A stretch of DNA of 64,000 bases from Oasisia sp. SBJ-2009 (GCA_964017155.1 OZ024856.1:45810110-45874109); one strand, 5' to 3'; positions 10,121 through 21,224 are shown, counted from the first letter of the stretch. Translations and numbers: made by a program. Notes: generated by a model from the letters alone, not told the origin.

Positions 10121-12664
10121 TAACAAGATTTAACAAGATTGCCACCTAGAGAATCAACTCTAGATGGCAGGTGGACAAGGAAGCCGTTTGGCTTATCGAG
10201 AGTCCAACCTATCTATCTAAGTATACCCCGCCCGTCTTAGGTATATGTCAATTTTATTTTTAAACATATTAACACTTCTAGCACCTACACAATCAGCTGA
10301 TAATTTGTTCCATTCGTTTACTATTCTTTGTGAAAATGAAAATTTTCTAATATCTAGTCTACACTGCTTCTTTGCTAATGCAACTCCATGTCCTCTAGTC
10401 CTTCTCTCTTCCTTGACCGTGAAAAAAATATTTCTGTCAATATTTTCATACCCATTCAATATTTTAAAAACCTCAATCTGATCTCCTCTCAATCTTCTGG
10501 TTTCTAGTGTTGTTAGACCACATTTTTTTAGACGCATTTCATAACTAATATTCCTGAGTTTTGGTATCATTTTTGTTGCTCTCCTTTGTACTCTTTCTAG
10601 CATATCAATATCCTTCTTGCGATATGGCCTCCATGCTTGTATACAATATTCTAAATGAGGCCTAACTATTGTTTTATAAAGCGGTATTATTAGTTCTTTT
10701 TCTTTGTACACTATATTTCGCCTAATTAATCCAAGAATTTGGTTTGCCTTCGCTGCTGCAATTCCACACTGCTCTGATACCTTCATGTCAGCACTAATGG
10801 TTAAACCTAAGTCCTTTTCCTTTACAGTAGTATTTAGTACAGTACCACCCATTGTATATTGTGCATTTTCATTCCCATGTCCTGTGTGGAGGCACTTACA
10901 CTTTCCAAAGTTAAACAGCATTTGCCATTTCTCAGACCATTCTATCAACTTATTTAGATCATCTTGTAAATGCTGTTTATCTGCATCACTTTTAATTTTC
11001 CTAAACACTTTTGTGTCGTCCGCAAACTTCAACACCTTGCTTGTTATGTCATCATCCAAATCATTGATATATATTAAGAATAAAATAGGTCCCAATACTG
11101 ATCCTTGCGGTACTCCACTCAAAACAGATTTCCAATTTGAAACCTCCCCATCAACTACTACTCTTTGTCTTCTATCAATAAGCCATTTTTCTATCCAGTT
11201 AATCATACTATTTCCTATGCCATGGGCCTTTAGTTTAAGTAGTAATCTTTGGTGTGGCACTTTGTCAAAGGCTTTTTTAAAATCTAAGTAGATTATATCT
11301 ACTGGTGATCCCTCATCTACCCACTTTGTGACATCTTCCAAAAAACATAACATATTTGTTAAGCATGACCTCGCTTTTAAAAACCCATGTTGAGATGTGT
11401 TTATCAATTTATTTTTAGCAAGAAAATCAACCAAGTGTTCTTTAATTAGTCTTTCTAATAGTTTACAAATCACCGATGTTAAACTCACTGGTCTATAGTT
11501 CTCTGACTTGCTTCTTGATCCTTTTTTAAATAATGGTATGATGTTTGCTTCTTTCCATTCTACCGGAACCACTCCTTCCTCTAATGCCAAATTGAACACT
11601 GTTGCAAGTGGTATGCTAATTTGTTCTACAATTTCCAGTAGTAATTTGGGAGGAATCCCATCCACTCCTGGTGATTTATTATCCTTCATATCTCTTATTA
11701 TCATAGCTACCATTTTTGGGGTTACAGTTAGTTGTCCTAAATAGTCACACTCTCTCCCTTCGAACTTAGTCTCTAGTACTGGTAATGTACTAATATCTTC
11801 CCTGGTAAACACAGAACTAAAGTATTCATTTAGGTTTTCTGCCATTAAGAATCCCTCCGTTATTATGTTTCCATCACTACCTTCTAGTGGCCCGACCTTA
11901 TCTTGAACTTTCTGTTTACTTCGAACATACGCATAAAAACTCTTGCTGTCATGTTTTATGTTGAAAGCTATTTTTTGTTCATAGCTTCTCTTCGAATTTC
12001 TAATTTCAGCTGTAGCTTGATTAAGTGCTTCTTTATAAATGGCATAGTCTTCTTCACTTCCAGTATGTCTATATGTCTTCCACATCATTTGCTTGTACTT
12101 GATTTTTCTAATGGCTTCCTTCGATAAGTGTTTCTTCCTTGACCTTTTCCCCTGTTTTTTCAAGGGGACAAATTTGTCAACGACGCAGTCAATTTCCCTC
12201 TTTAAGATATTCCAGCATTCTGTTGCTGTCTTATTCTTCAGTGTGTTATTCCAGTCTATCTTCGCTAAATATTCCCTCATGTCCTTATATCTTCCTTTGT
12301 GAACATTTTTCCTGTACCGTATTTTTCTGTTGCGTTCTCCTTTTACTTTGATGATAAAATGTATCTGGTTATGATCACTACATCCCAGTGGCTCACATAT
12401 ATTGACATTATCAACAAATTCCTTCTGTGAGCTCAAAACTATGTCCAACACGTTCTTGTCCCTGGTTGGTTCTAACACATGTTGAAAAAGGAAACTATCT
12501 TGTACTAAATTTAAAAACTCTTGATCCTCTCTCCCAGTACTCTGTAGAGATGTCCACTGTATATGCCCATGGTTAAAATCCCCCATAATAATACAGTCCC
12601 GTTTACTCACTTCTTTTATAGCGTTGTGCATTTTTTTCTTGGTATTGGTAAATAGTCCAACGAG
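10121..12664 (-). mobile_element. CR1-like LINE, 5-prime truncated, open reading frame intact
   Basis: The insertion interrupts family X and ends on its 3-prime side with a short tandem repeat of about 10 bp (TTAACAAGAT, plus-strand reading), typical of CR1/L2 3-prime ends. The 5-prime end lies inside the endonuclease domain at about 12,664. Compared with intact family X copies, about 15 bases of the target are missing and no clear target duplication is seen, which is common for CR1-type insertions. The uninterrupted frame implies a young copy. Confidence 0.85.
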
Positions 12665-12670
12665 TCCCAC
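10217..12670 (-). CDS. LINE ORF2 polyprotein: partial endonuclease plus reverse transcriptase (CR1-like)
   Basis: This frame of 817 codons has no internal stop. Residues about 1-110 are the back half of an AP-type endonuclease (GDFN, then GCSDHNQI with the catalytic His). The reverse transcriptase starts near residue 330 (SPGVDGIPPKLL) and carries DFKKAFDKVPH (catalytic Asp), SGVPQGSVLGPILFLIYIND, and FADD near 551. The C-terminal segment (HLEYCIQAWRPY, RRATKMIP, NEWNKLSA) is typical of CR1/L2 LINEs. The first few residues come from family X flanking DNA, so the apparent start is not the true one. Target-primed reverse transcription is the family role. The catalytic residues look intact, but the truncated endonuclease argues against autonomous activity. 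Confidence 0.9.
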   Translation of the reverse strand: MGLVGLFTNTKKKMHNAIKEVSKRDCIIMGDFNHGHIQWTSLQSTGREDQEFLNLVQDSFLFQHVLEPTRDKNVLDIVLSSQKEFVDNVNICEPLGCSDHNQIHFIIKVKGERNRKIRYRKNVHKGRYKDMREYLAKIDWNNTLKNKTATECWNILKREIDCVVDKFVPLKKQGKRSRKKHLSKEAIRKIKYKQMMWKTYRHTGSEEDYAIYKEALNQATAEIRNSKRSYEQKIAFNIKHDSKSFYAYVRSKQKVQDKVGPLEGSDGNIITEGFLMAENLNEYFSSVFTREDISTLPVLETKFEGRECDYLGQLTVTPKMVAMIIRDMKDNKSPGVDGIPPKLLLEIVEQISIPLATVFNLALEEGVVPVEWKEANIIPLFKKGSRSKSENYRPVSLTSVICKLLERLIKEHLVDFLAKNKLINTSQHGFLKARSCLTNMLCFLEDVTKWVDEGSPVDIIYLDFKKAFDKVPHQRLLLKLKAHGIGNSMINWIEKWLIDRRQRVVVDGEVSNWKSVLSGVPQGSVLGPILFLIYINDLDDDITSKVLKFADDTKVFRKIKSDADKQHLQDDLNKLIEWSEKWQMLFNFGKCKCLHTGHGNENAQYTMGGTVLNTTVKEKDLGLTISADMKVSEQCGIAAAKANQILGLIRRNIVYKEKELIIPLYKTIVRPHLEYCIQAWRPYRKKDIDMLERVQRRATKMIPKLRNISYEMRLKKCGLTTLETRRLRGDQIEVFKILNGYENIDRNIFFTVKEERRTRGHGVALAKKQCRLDIRKFSFSQRIVNEWNKLSADCVGARSVNMFKNKIDIYLRRAGYT

Positions 12671-12735
12671 TCGAGGTTCGCAAACTTACTAACTTCACTT
12701 GTTTAATTCAGTGAATTCTGCCTTCTGCGTTGATC
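12663..12735. repeat. Family X dispersed repeat, right piece
   Basis: AGTCCCACTCG, GCAAACTTACTAACTTCA and CTGCCTTCTGCGTTG-like words match family X around 36,208-36,275 and 62,508-62,570, continuing the copy broken by the LINE. Confidence 0.7.
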
Positions 12736-13130
12736 ACTGTATTTTTGCCAACATTTGATATTTGATTTTGTTAATTCAATCAATTATAATCATCTTGCGC
12801 ATATTTATGTTTTATAAACAGCGCGTCTTGGCATACTTTTGAATTTGAGGTCGAAAAGACAGGGCGATTTGTGCCAGTCGCAAGCGCAGCGGTGCATGTG
12901 TTACTGCGCTGTGCACATAGAATGAGCGATAAACAGTTTGTTTATGCCGACCGCGCTGTCTTTTTCGACCTCAAAATTGAGAAAAGATTTTCTTCAAGAG
13001 CTGGAAATACTGTTCAAATTTTCGCTTCTTTCCAGAGCTGCTCTGAAAATAGCCTAGGCTAAGGCTAAGCCGTTCTTGTAAGTTGTTGGCCTATTGTGCT
13101 CGTACATTCAGTCTTTGTGTGTATTTAGTT
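12736..13130. other. Spacer with a short inverted repeat
   Basis: A TGAGGTCGAAAAGACAG-like arm near 12,846 is mirrored near 12,955-12,980, giving about 20-bp arms around roughly 100 bases. No gene recognised. It may be a small foldback element. Confidence 0.35.
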
Positions 13131-13342
13131 GCAAATCGATTCTGCAGCTAGCTTTGTCAATTTCAACCTTTGCATCTTTTAACACAGAAAGTGACATTTA
13201 TTTTCATAACCTATTTTATTGATTAGTGGGATTTTAAAAGCACTTATGCAATGGAGTGTGTGCTTAGATTCATATTTTAAGATACTTGTTATTATGATGT
13301 TGTTTCAGTCTTTCAGATAACAGTAGCATCTGTCGAAAGGTG

Positions 13343-14037
13343 CATACATGCCACATTTTTTTGATGGCAATCCGTATATTTGACCTAAAATTCTGTAAGA
13401 ATCCGTATCAATCCGTATCACTAATAAGATCTCCCAGTTAACTGGCCTAAGTTATTAAGAAGGCCTTTTCAAAACGGTTTTTCACGGTTTTTACGATTAT
13501 TGGGGCCAGTTAATTGGAAGATTACCGAAGTTTTACTTCACTTCAGTATGTTTAAACTGCGTACCGCAAAACAGACAGTGTCATCAAATAATGACAATTT
13601 ATTTAAGCAGTTCGCGCGTATATCGAAGTTTCACTGGCAAGCGTCAACATTTTGAAATCAGAAATGCAGGCGTCGAGCTCCATTTCCTGCTTTTTATAGT
13701 CGTCACGTGCCTGCCACGCGCCCCCTTTCCCACCTGTTGAACAACCTGCCGCGGTTTTCAGAACTAAACTTTACCAGCACTATTACGCGCTACAATATAC
13801 TAATCGGTGTTTTAGTTCGTTCGTTTCCAATCGATTTACTTAGTCACTAACAGTAAACAATTAAGCCATTATGAAGTATAGTCTTGTGACGTACGCATAC
13901 AAGCCATAATGTGGTTAACAATAATTACTCCATAAATTTAGTTAAAATCCGTATCAAAACGGAGTACGGTCGTATCACTTCAAAAACCACCAACATCCGT
14001 ATCGGATACGGGTAATCCGTATCATGTGGCATGTATG
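13343..14037. mobile_element. 695-bp MITE with 14-bp inverted ends and 6-bp target duplication
   Basis: CATACATGCCACAT at the left end is exactly mirrored at the right end. The 6-bp sequence AAGGTG flanks both sides (13,337-13,342 and 14,038-14,043). Zinc-finger copies 2-4 show the uninterrupted site (CGAAAGGTGTT...), which confirms the insertion. AATCCGTAT words cluster near both ends. No protein is encoded. The superfamily is not clear from the ends; a 6-bp duplication is uncommon. Confidence 0.85.
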
Positions 14038-14605
14038 AAGGTGTTCACGTCAGAAGTATCTGAAATGGAGTGACAAAGCTACCAAAAATCGCACACATTC
14101 ACGACAACAATTGTCACATCATGTGACACACTAGAACGAAGGGCATCAAGTCACGTGATCAAACATCCACATTTGGGCCTTCGAGATAAAGAGAAAATGT
14201 GATTGTCGCTCGAGGAACAATCATTTATTTTCATATTTGAAGGCACCAACTAATTCAAGGATATCTTGATGTGTTATTGCATCTACAAGACATTCTTCTC
14301 AGAGTTCAGTTTGGTGCTGCGTGTGGGCACTGACATTTGTAGGAAAACATTTAATTGTGATGGTTTTGGAAACGTTTTGCAAAAGATGGTGTCTTAAAGA
14401 CTGCATTTTGGTACTAAGATTGGTGAGAAACTTCAAATGTGATGCATGTGGTTTACACACCTTGTTGAGCATTGTCCAATCAATTATTACTAGTGTCGTG
14501 ACGCGTCGTATGTAGAAGAACTTTGAAGTCACAAGTGTGCATCCACGCTGTGGTGCAAAACTAAAAGTGTGGTAAATGGAAACGGTTTCGCAGTGAAAGA
14601 ATTTT

Positions 14606-15248
14606 CAATATTGCTGTGAATGTGATATCCGTATCCACACTGGGGATAAACCATACAAATGTGATACCTGTGGTGCACAATTCTTACGATGTGGTAATTT
14701 GAAGTCCCATGTCCGTATCCACAATGGGGATAAACCATACAAATGTTATACATGTGGTGCACAATTCTCGCACGTTAGTAATTTGAAGACACATATCCGC
14801 ATCCACACTGGGTATAAACCATACAAATTTGATACCTGTGGTGCACAATTCTCGCTCAGCAGTCGGTTGATCAGACATATCCGCATCCACACTGGGGATA
14901 AACCAAACAAATGTGACACATGTGGTGCACAATTCTCACGCCGTGATGGTTTGAAGTCTCATGTCCACATCCACAATGGGGATAAACCATACAAATGTGA
15001 CACTTGTGGTGCACAATTCTCACAGAGTGGTAGTTTGAAGAGGCATGTCCGTATCCACATGGGATAAACCGTACACATGTGATACCTGTCATGCACAATT
15101 CTTGGACAGTGGTAGTTTGAAGAGGCATGTCCATATCCACACAGGGAACAAACCACACAGATGTGATACCTGTGGTGTACAATTCTCACAAAGTTGTAAT
15201 TTGAAGGTTCATGTACGTATCCACACAGGGGATGAACCATTCTTTTAA
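14606..15248 (+). pseudogene. C2H2 zinc-finger array, copy 1 (broken)
   Basis: The array encodes about eight C2H2 units of the form CDTCGAQFS...H...H joined by HTGDKPYK linkers. Comparison with copies 2-4 shows that the start codon is now ATT (14,610-14,612) and that the first finger is deleted. One finger has Phe in place of its first Cys (YKFDTC near 14,825). A two-base loss near 15,060 causes a stop; the next two fingers continue in another frame to 15,248. It is therefore a pseudogene of a DNA-binding protein. Confidence 0.85.
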
Positions 15249-15537
15249 AACCATGACCGTTTCTTCATTCGAAATTATCTTGTCAAACTTTACTTTGCAA
15301 GGTTACTACCCCTGTACTTCATGAACTGTGACCGGACATTGTCATGGACGTTGGGTGTAGTCTCAGGCCTGATGTAGATATAGGCCAGATACAGGGCGCT
15401 TTCTTTCACGTTGAATGTTTTAGTATAACCCAATGTTAACAGTAACTCTCAAATGTGATTAAACAAATGACTAAGATTGCTCCATTCGTCACTACCTATA
15501 CTACTCGCTGCAATTATAATGCTGTATATACTCTGTG

Positions 15538-15603
15538 ATATATATATATGTATATATGTATGTATGTATGTATATGTATACATATATATATATATATATA
15601 TAA
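15538..15603. repeat. (AT)n-rich tract in the zinc-finger 3-prime block
   Basis: TATATATG/TATGTATG tract. An equivalent tract lies at about 48,150-48,202 in copy 3. Confidence 0.8.
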
Positions 15604-15896
15604 TGCAATTTATAATGCTTGACTTTTTGGTGAAGTCTGTTGAACTGACCTGAATAATACAGGCAGACCCCAAACTAGAAACTCTGTGCATGTGGAGTTC
15701 TATTTTGGATATGTTATTCGGGTTATAAGTGATTAAAACACATTTGTAATTAAATGTAGGCATATAATTACATGAAATAATTATGTTGACACTAGAGATT
15801 ACTGAAAATTTGCTTACATAACTAGAGAATAATATGCTTCTTCTATCCTATCTTTCCAGACGCAGTTCCATCATTTGTTCTCTGTGAATAAACGGA

Positions 15897-16673
15897 CGAG
15901 CTAGCTGACTTGGTGGAGCGCATTGATAAGACTTCTACAGCCTTCGGCGTGCAGATCAATGCAGAAAAGACCAAACTGATGACCAACAACACCAATGGCT
16001 TCAGCACTGACATCAGGGTCAACGGCGAGAAACTAGATTGCGTCAAACGATTCAAATATCTGGGAGCAATCATTACAGATGAAGGATCTAAACCTAAAAT
16101 TCTCGCCAGGATCGCCCAGGCCACAGCAGCACTCGCCAAACTCAAGACCATTTGGAATGACAGGAATATAGCGCTCAGCTCAAAGATCAGACTGATGCGC
16201 TCCCTAGTCATGTCCATATTCCTGTACGCATGGGAGTCTTGGACATTAACAGCAGAAACCGAGAAAAGAATACAGGCCATGGAGATGAGATGCCTCAGAA
16301 AACTCCTCTGCATCACGTACAGAGAACACATCACCAACGAAGAGGTCCGAAACAGAACTCGGCAAGCCATTGGACCACACGAAGACCTCCTGACCACAGT
16401 CAAACAACGAAAACTGAGATGGTACGGCCACATAACAAGATCAACAGGGCTCGCCAAGACGATCATGCAAGGTACAGTCCAAGGAGGGAGAAGACGAGGC
16501 AGGCAGAGAAAGAGATGGGAAGACAACATCCCGGAATGGACGGGCTTGACACTGGGCGCCGCCATGAGGAATGCCGAGAGACGAGAGGAGTGGAGGGAGC
16601 TGGTTGCCAAGTCATCTGTGGTGCCCCAACGGTCCACTGAAACTACGGGATAGGCAAGGCAAGGCAAGGCAAG
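15897..16673 (+). mobile_element. 5-prime-truncated LINE tail with 10-bp target duplication
   Basis: AATAAACGGA lies on both sides (15,887-15,896 and 16,674-16,683), so this piece inserted into the Gypsy leader. The 3-prime end is a (GGCAA)n tail (about 16,652-16,673), typical of target-primed LINE insertions. An open frame over 15,910-16,653 encodes the post-catalytic C-terminus of a LINE reverse transcriptase: KRFKYLGAIITDEG, LYAWESWTL, RCLRKLLCI and the basic GRRRGRQRKRWEDNIPEW. The palm motifs are absent, so it cannot be active. The protein pattern resembles RTE-like and related LINEs; the clade is uncertain. Confidence 0.85.
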
Positions 16674-16736
16674 AATAAACGGATGTACACAAAATAGACG
16701 AGTTCTTATCTATGACGGAACTGCTTAGCCTGCAAG

Positions 16737-19127
16737 ATGCCTGAAATCGCCTGCCCCATCGAAGGACGCCCGTACAAAACTCCAGACGTGGAAGGTGTCG
16801 TCGCTGCTGCACTGATTACCACCCACGCCACGACTCACATGTCACATGCTGGTGACGGTACCTCGGCCAAGGTCGAGAAAGTCAAGCGCCCCACGATATC
16901 GTCTGCTGGAACAAGTGAGGAATGGGCATACTTTACCTCCAGATGGACCGACTATGTCGAAGCCACCCATATCACAGGCAAGGACAAGGTCATCCAGCTC
17001 CTCGAGTGTTGTGATGAACAATTGCGCAAGGACCTATCTCGCAATGCCGGAGGCTCACTCACTCACCTTGCCGTAGAAGACGTCCTCAAGGCCATCAAAC
17101 GTCTCGCTGTGCGTGAAGAAATTATCAGGGTGGCACGCGTTACACTGCACGACATGCGGCAGGATCACGACGAGCCAGTTCGAGCATTCGGTGCAAGACT
17201 CCGCGGACAAGCTGGAGTATGTAAATTCATCATCGAATGTCCACACTGCAAACACGATGTGAACTACACCGAACCAGTCCTCTGTGACAGTGTTACCCGC
17301 GGGCTCGCAGACCAGAACATACAACTGGACATAATGGGGGACCGCAACCAGAACATGAAGCTCGAGGAAATATTCCAGTTTGTGGAAGCAAAGGAATCCG
17401 GCAAGCGCTCTGCCTCACGGCTCCTTCACGCCCAGACTCAAGGAGCTGAGGCTGCTAGCAGCTCATACAGGCACAAGAAGGAAAGCCTAATCAGCAAACA
17501 CGACAACGCCGCTGGTTCTATCGAGAAGCCCGACCTATGCACCTACTGTAGCAAGAAAGGACACGGAGCGAGGTACCACATGAAACTCCGCCAGAAGGAA
17601 TGCACTGCCTACAGTCACACCTGTAAACGCTGTGGCAAGAATAATCACTTCGAGCATGTCTGCCTTGCCAGCAAGAGGAACACTTCAAGGTCGGCCAGTG
17701 ATGAACATGAAGGAGCGGTATTCGATTCTCTCTGCACCGCGTCAGATGAAGTCAGCTTTCCCAAAGTCATCAGCTTGGACCACCACCTCTACAGTCGTCT
17801 ATCTGACACATGGACCAGGACACATTCCAACCCACAGCCATTCGCCGATCTGACTGTCAGCACATCGTCGGACGACTACAGCGATCTTGGGTTCAATGTC
17901 AACATCAAGCCAAAGTCGACCATTGTCTCCTGCATGGCTGAGACAGGCTGTCAAAGTTGTCTCTCTGGCATGAAGACCATCTCGCGCCTCGGAATCGGCA
18001 CTAACAAATTCATCCCGGTAACACTTAAGATGCATGCTGCCAACAACAAAGGGATCAGAATTCTAGGAGCAGTCATCCTCAGAATCTCAGGCAAGGACAA
18101 CGATGGGAACAAATTGGAGACACGACAGGTCACGTATGTCACCGACAGCTCTGACAAGTTCTTCCTCAGCAGAGAGGCCTGCATCGAGTTGGGCATGATA
18201 TCCACCACATTCCCGTCTGTGGGCGAGATGGAAGGATCTCCAGAAACAGTCTCGGCTATCAAGGATAACAATACCGAGAGTGACAGCAGCCTCACGTCAG
18301 ACTGCCACTGCCTGCGGCGCGAGACGCCTCCACCACTACCCACAACCCTGCCATTTCCAGCTACAACAGCCAACCGCGAGAAGCTACGCCAATTCATCCT
18401 GGAGGCTTACGGCTCGAGCACGTTCAACACATGTGAACACCAGCCATTGCCAATGATGGACGGACCACCACTACACCTCATGATAGACCCAGACGCGAAG
18501 CCCGTGGCACATCATACGCCAATTCCAGTTCCAATCCCCTGGCAGGAGGACGTCAAAGCAGGACTCGACCGTGATGTCAGGCTGGGCGTACTCGAACCAG
18601 TACCTGTAGGAGAGCCGGTGACATGGTGCCATCGCATGGTTGTATGCGCGAAGAAAAATGGGAAACCTCGGCGGACGGTTGATATGCAACCCCTCAACCA
18701 GCATGCAATCAGGGAAACCCACCACACACAGTCACCTTTCCACCAGGCACGGTCAGTACCACCAGGTACACTCAAAACCGTGTTTGACGCATGGAACGGG
18801 TACCACAGCGTCCCACTGAAAAGAGAGGACCAGTACCTCACAACATTCATCACACCATGGGGAAGATACAGATACCGCACAGCGCCCCAAGGATACATCG
18901 CCTCAGGGGATGGCTACTCAAGGCGTTTCGACGAAATTGTATCGGACTTCCCCAACAAGACCAAGTGCATCGATGACACACTACTGTGGTCAGACAATCT
19001 GGACGATAGTTTCTTCCAAGCATGCAAATGGCTTGACATATGTGGACGGCACGGAATCACCATCAACCCAGAGAAATTCGTATTCGGTCAGGACATTGTT
19101 GAATTCGCCGGCTTCCAAATCACATAA
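16737..19127 (+). pseudogene. Gypsy gag-protease-reverse transcriptase polyprotein, broken
   Basis: The frame is open for 796 codons. Residues about 45-245 resemble a gag region. Cys/His-rich knuckles lie at about 265-312 (CTYCSKKGHGARYH, CKRCGKNNHFEHVC). The protease motif near 398 reads AETGCQS, where DTG is expected. The reverse transcriptase spans about 595-796, with the YxDD equivalent CIDDTLLWS near 743. A stop at 19,125 ends the frame inside the reverse transcriptase-RNase H linker. The expected continuation (VPRNITDIRSWFGLVNQV) follows at 19,167-19,370, then the MITE. Loss of the protease Asp, the stop and the MITE together show it is inactive. Confidence 0.85.
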
Positions 19128-19370
19128 GATAGTGTACAACCATGCAATCGATTCCTGAGAGCCATCATGGAATTCCCTGTTCCGCGTAACATCACCGATA
19201 TCCGCTCCTGGTTCGGACTCGTCAACCAGGTGTCATATGCATTCAGCATGACTGACCGTATGCTACCCTTTAGATCTCTCCTCAAACCTGGCACGTCATT
19301 CGAATGGGATGACACAAAGACCCAACTTTTCGAAGAATCCAAGGGAATCATCGTCAATGAGATAGAACAG

Positions 19371-19904
19371 GGGCCAGTTTCATAGCGGCTACTTACGACG
19401 TCGTAGCGGGCGATAACCCGTCGTAAGCCTAAGACGTCGTAAAGTTACACTAGTTGCGTTTCATGAGTCTGCTCCATAGTTGCACTTAGCTGCACCATGT
19501 ATTTAGTAGGCGTAACTTTACGCTGGTTGAAATATTTACGGTATGCTCCCGAAATTGAAAATGTACGGTATGCTCCCGAAGTTGAAAATGTACCGTATGC
19601 TCCCGACACGCTCACTCTCAACATTATTATTTTTAATGTATACACTGGATATCATTTACATTCATCATAGCTTCCCATTTGCTATACGAACGACAAAGGC
19701 ACAGCTAGAAAGAAAAAAGGATGCTCAGACACATCACAAATACAGGGATACCCCACCGCGACGTAAGGGGGTCAATGCTACTGGCGCGAATGCTAAATTG
19801 GTCTCATGAAACCGGCCGTACGCTGCATTGTCTATTCGCTGTTAGCTACGACCAATAGACCGCGTAATTGCGCGTAACGTTACACGGCTTCATGAAACTG
19901 GCCC
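19371..19904. mobile_element. 534-bp MITE inside the Gypsy RNase H region
   Basis: GGGCCAGTTTCAT at the left end is exactly mirrored at the right end. Flanks are CAG (19,368-19,370) and CTG (19,905-19,907), consistent with a 3-bp CWG duplication. The Gypsy protein reads across the join (NEIEQ then GVKIFDKTRPTC), confirming the insertion. Inside are a TACGACGTCGTA palindrome near 19,393 and three tandem copies of about 27 bp containing GTATGCTCCCGA (19,540-19,605). No gene. Confidence 0.8.
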
Positions 19905-19907
19905 CTG

Positions 19908-20361
19908 GGCGTCAAGATATTTGACAAGACCAGACCGACCTGCCTCGCGAGTCGCGACAGACTGGTCCAAGACTGGCATCGGATTCTGGCTCTTCCAAAA
20001 ACACTGCTCATGCACAAAAGTTGCTCTGTTCTGCTGCTCCTCGGGATGGAAAATTACACTGGTCGGCAGTCGATTCACTCATGCAGCTGAATCACGCTAT
20101 GCAACCATAGAAGGGGAAGCTCTAGCCGTCGCCGACGCCCTGGACAAGGCAAGGTATTTCGTCCTGGGATGCAAGGACCTGATCATAGCAGTTGATCACA
20201 AACCACTGCTGAAAATTGTCGGTGATCGCGCACTGGATGACATCTCGAACAACCGCCTCAGGAACCTGAAAGAGAAGACGTTGCGTTACAAGTTCACTAT
20301 GATCCATATCCCAGGCGGAAGATATCGGAAGACGGGGGCGCTGCATTGGAGAGGGTGGTAG
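19908..20361 (+). pseudogene. Gypsy RNase H domain fragment
   Basis: The frame reads TRPTC, ATDWSKTGIGFWLFQKHC, SRYATIEGEALAVADALDKA, VDHKPLLKIVGD and RLRNLKEKTLRYKF, the usual RNase H core of this Gypsy group. It carries visible Asp and Glu residues (DWSK, EGEAL). It continues the polyprotein after the MITE, and the frame ends at 20,361 without tether or integrase. Confidence 0.85.
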
Positions 20362-20606
20362 TGGTTTGATACCCGTTCGCGGCGACGTTCACAACTGAAG
20401 AATGTTCACGGCGAACGTCTTGATGTGGTGGGGGGCATTTCACCTTCGAAACGTATAGGGGATACGTTATTCTAACGAAGACATTGACTAAAAATCCACC
20501 AGGCAGAGTTGACAGGCTAAAGGTGCTGCCACCTCACGGAGTTTGGTTAATTAAGGCTAATGCCATTGTGGCGGACTACAATGTAAACGGGTCTAAGATG
20601 TTGTTC

Positions 20607-20645
<39 letters not shown>
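20362..20645. other. Junction spacer ending in (AT)n
   Basis: It contains an approximately 45-bp stretch (about 20,500-20,545: AGGCAGAGTTGA, CCACCTCACGGAGTTTGG) also found at about 6372-6418. An (AT)n run at 20,610-20,645 abuts the PolB element end. Confidence 0.45.
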
Positions 20646-20647
<2 letters not shown>

Positions 20648-20885
20648 TAGTATGTTAGGATCCTATCGTGGTACGGTTGGCGCGGGGGAATTCCCCCTGA
20701 GGAATTCCTCCGGTCAAGTGGCGCCATCTGGTGGATAGGTCGTGTACTAGTGGCGCCATCAGACGGATAGATCATGCACTAGTGGCACCGCCTGGTGGAC
20801 AAGTTACGAACTAAAACGACACAAATTCGTGCGTCTTATTATTTAACATGGCGCCTCCTGGCGGATAGGTCATGTATTAGTGTCG
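20646..20885 (+). repeat. Left terminal inverted repeat with 32-bp iterons
   Basis: After AGTAGTATGTTAGGATCCTA the repeat carries about five units resembling AGTGGCGCCATCTGGTGGAT plus 12 more bases, at about 20,715, 20,747, 20,779, 20,848 and 20,878; the last extends past the part mirrored on the right. Iterated subterminal units could be recognition sites for replication or integration proteins; that is inference. Confidence 0.75.
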
Positions 20886-20929
20886 CCCCCTTACGGATAG
20901 TTCACGAACTAGTACTGTTTACAAAACAT

Positions 20930-21191
20930 TTCAACGACAAAACACTACAGAGCCCGCTGTAACGTGTGTGGACAATACTGTGTCGTGTATTTGTTGCACC
21001 GATGTCGAGGCATCCCGGCGAAGACGATTGTGAACAGTTTCAGGAATGATCTCATCAACAATGACTGCCGTGTATTTGACTTTGTTAACAGTTGCATGCA
21101 ATGTCTGCGTTGATGACATTTGTCAAGAGTTGTATGCAATGTCCGCATTGCTGACTCGATGCGTGCGTGCGTATTTGCATACATACATACA

Positions 21192-21224
<33 letters not shown>

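Larger units (their letters stand above)
13130..15790 (+). pseudogene. Zinc-finger copy 1: whole duplicated unit, dead
   Basis: This unit aligns with three others starting at about 31,903, 45,880 and 53,080. Upstream block, finger array and 3-prime block are all present in the same order. The acceptor sequence has an extra TCTTTCAG (13,309-13,316). A 695-bp transposon interrupts the upstream block. The finger array has lost its start and has a frameshift. The 3-prime block begins with GTCATGGACGTTGGGTGTAG at 15,341 and runs to about 15,790, followed by Gypsy sequence. Confidence 0.75.
15800..20361 (+). mobile_element. Ty3/Gypsy-type retroelement, interrupted and truncated
   Basis: The leader, gag, protease, reverse transcriptase and RNase H appear in Gypsy order. 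A LINE tail (15,897-16,673) splits the leader, and a 534-bp MITE (19,371-19,904) splits the RNase H region. No integrase domain is visible after 20,361 and no LTR pair can be recognised, so the 3-prime half is lost. The left border is not defined. Confidence 0.75.

Noticed and set aside
16246..16812. Antisense frames over the LINE and Gypsy leader
   Set aside because: Shadows of the plus-strand reverse transcriptase reading.
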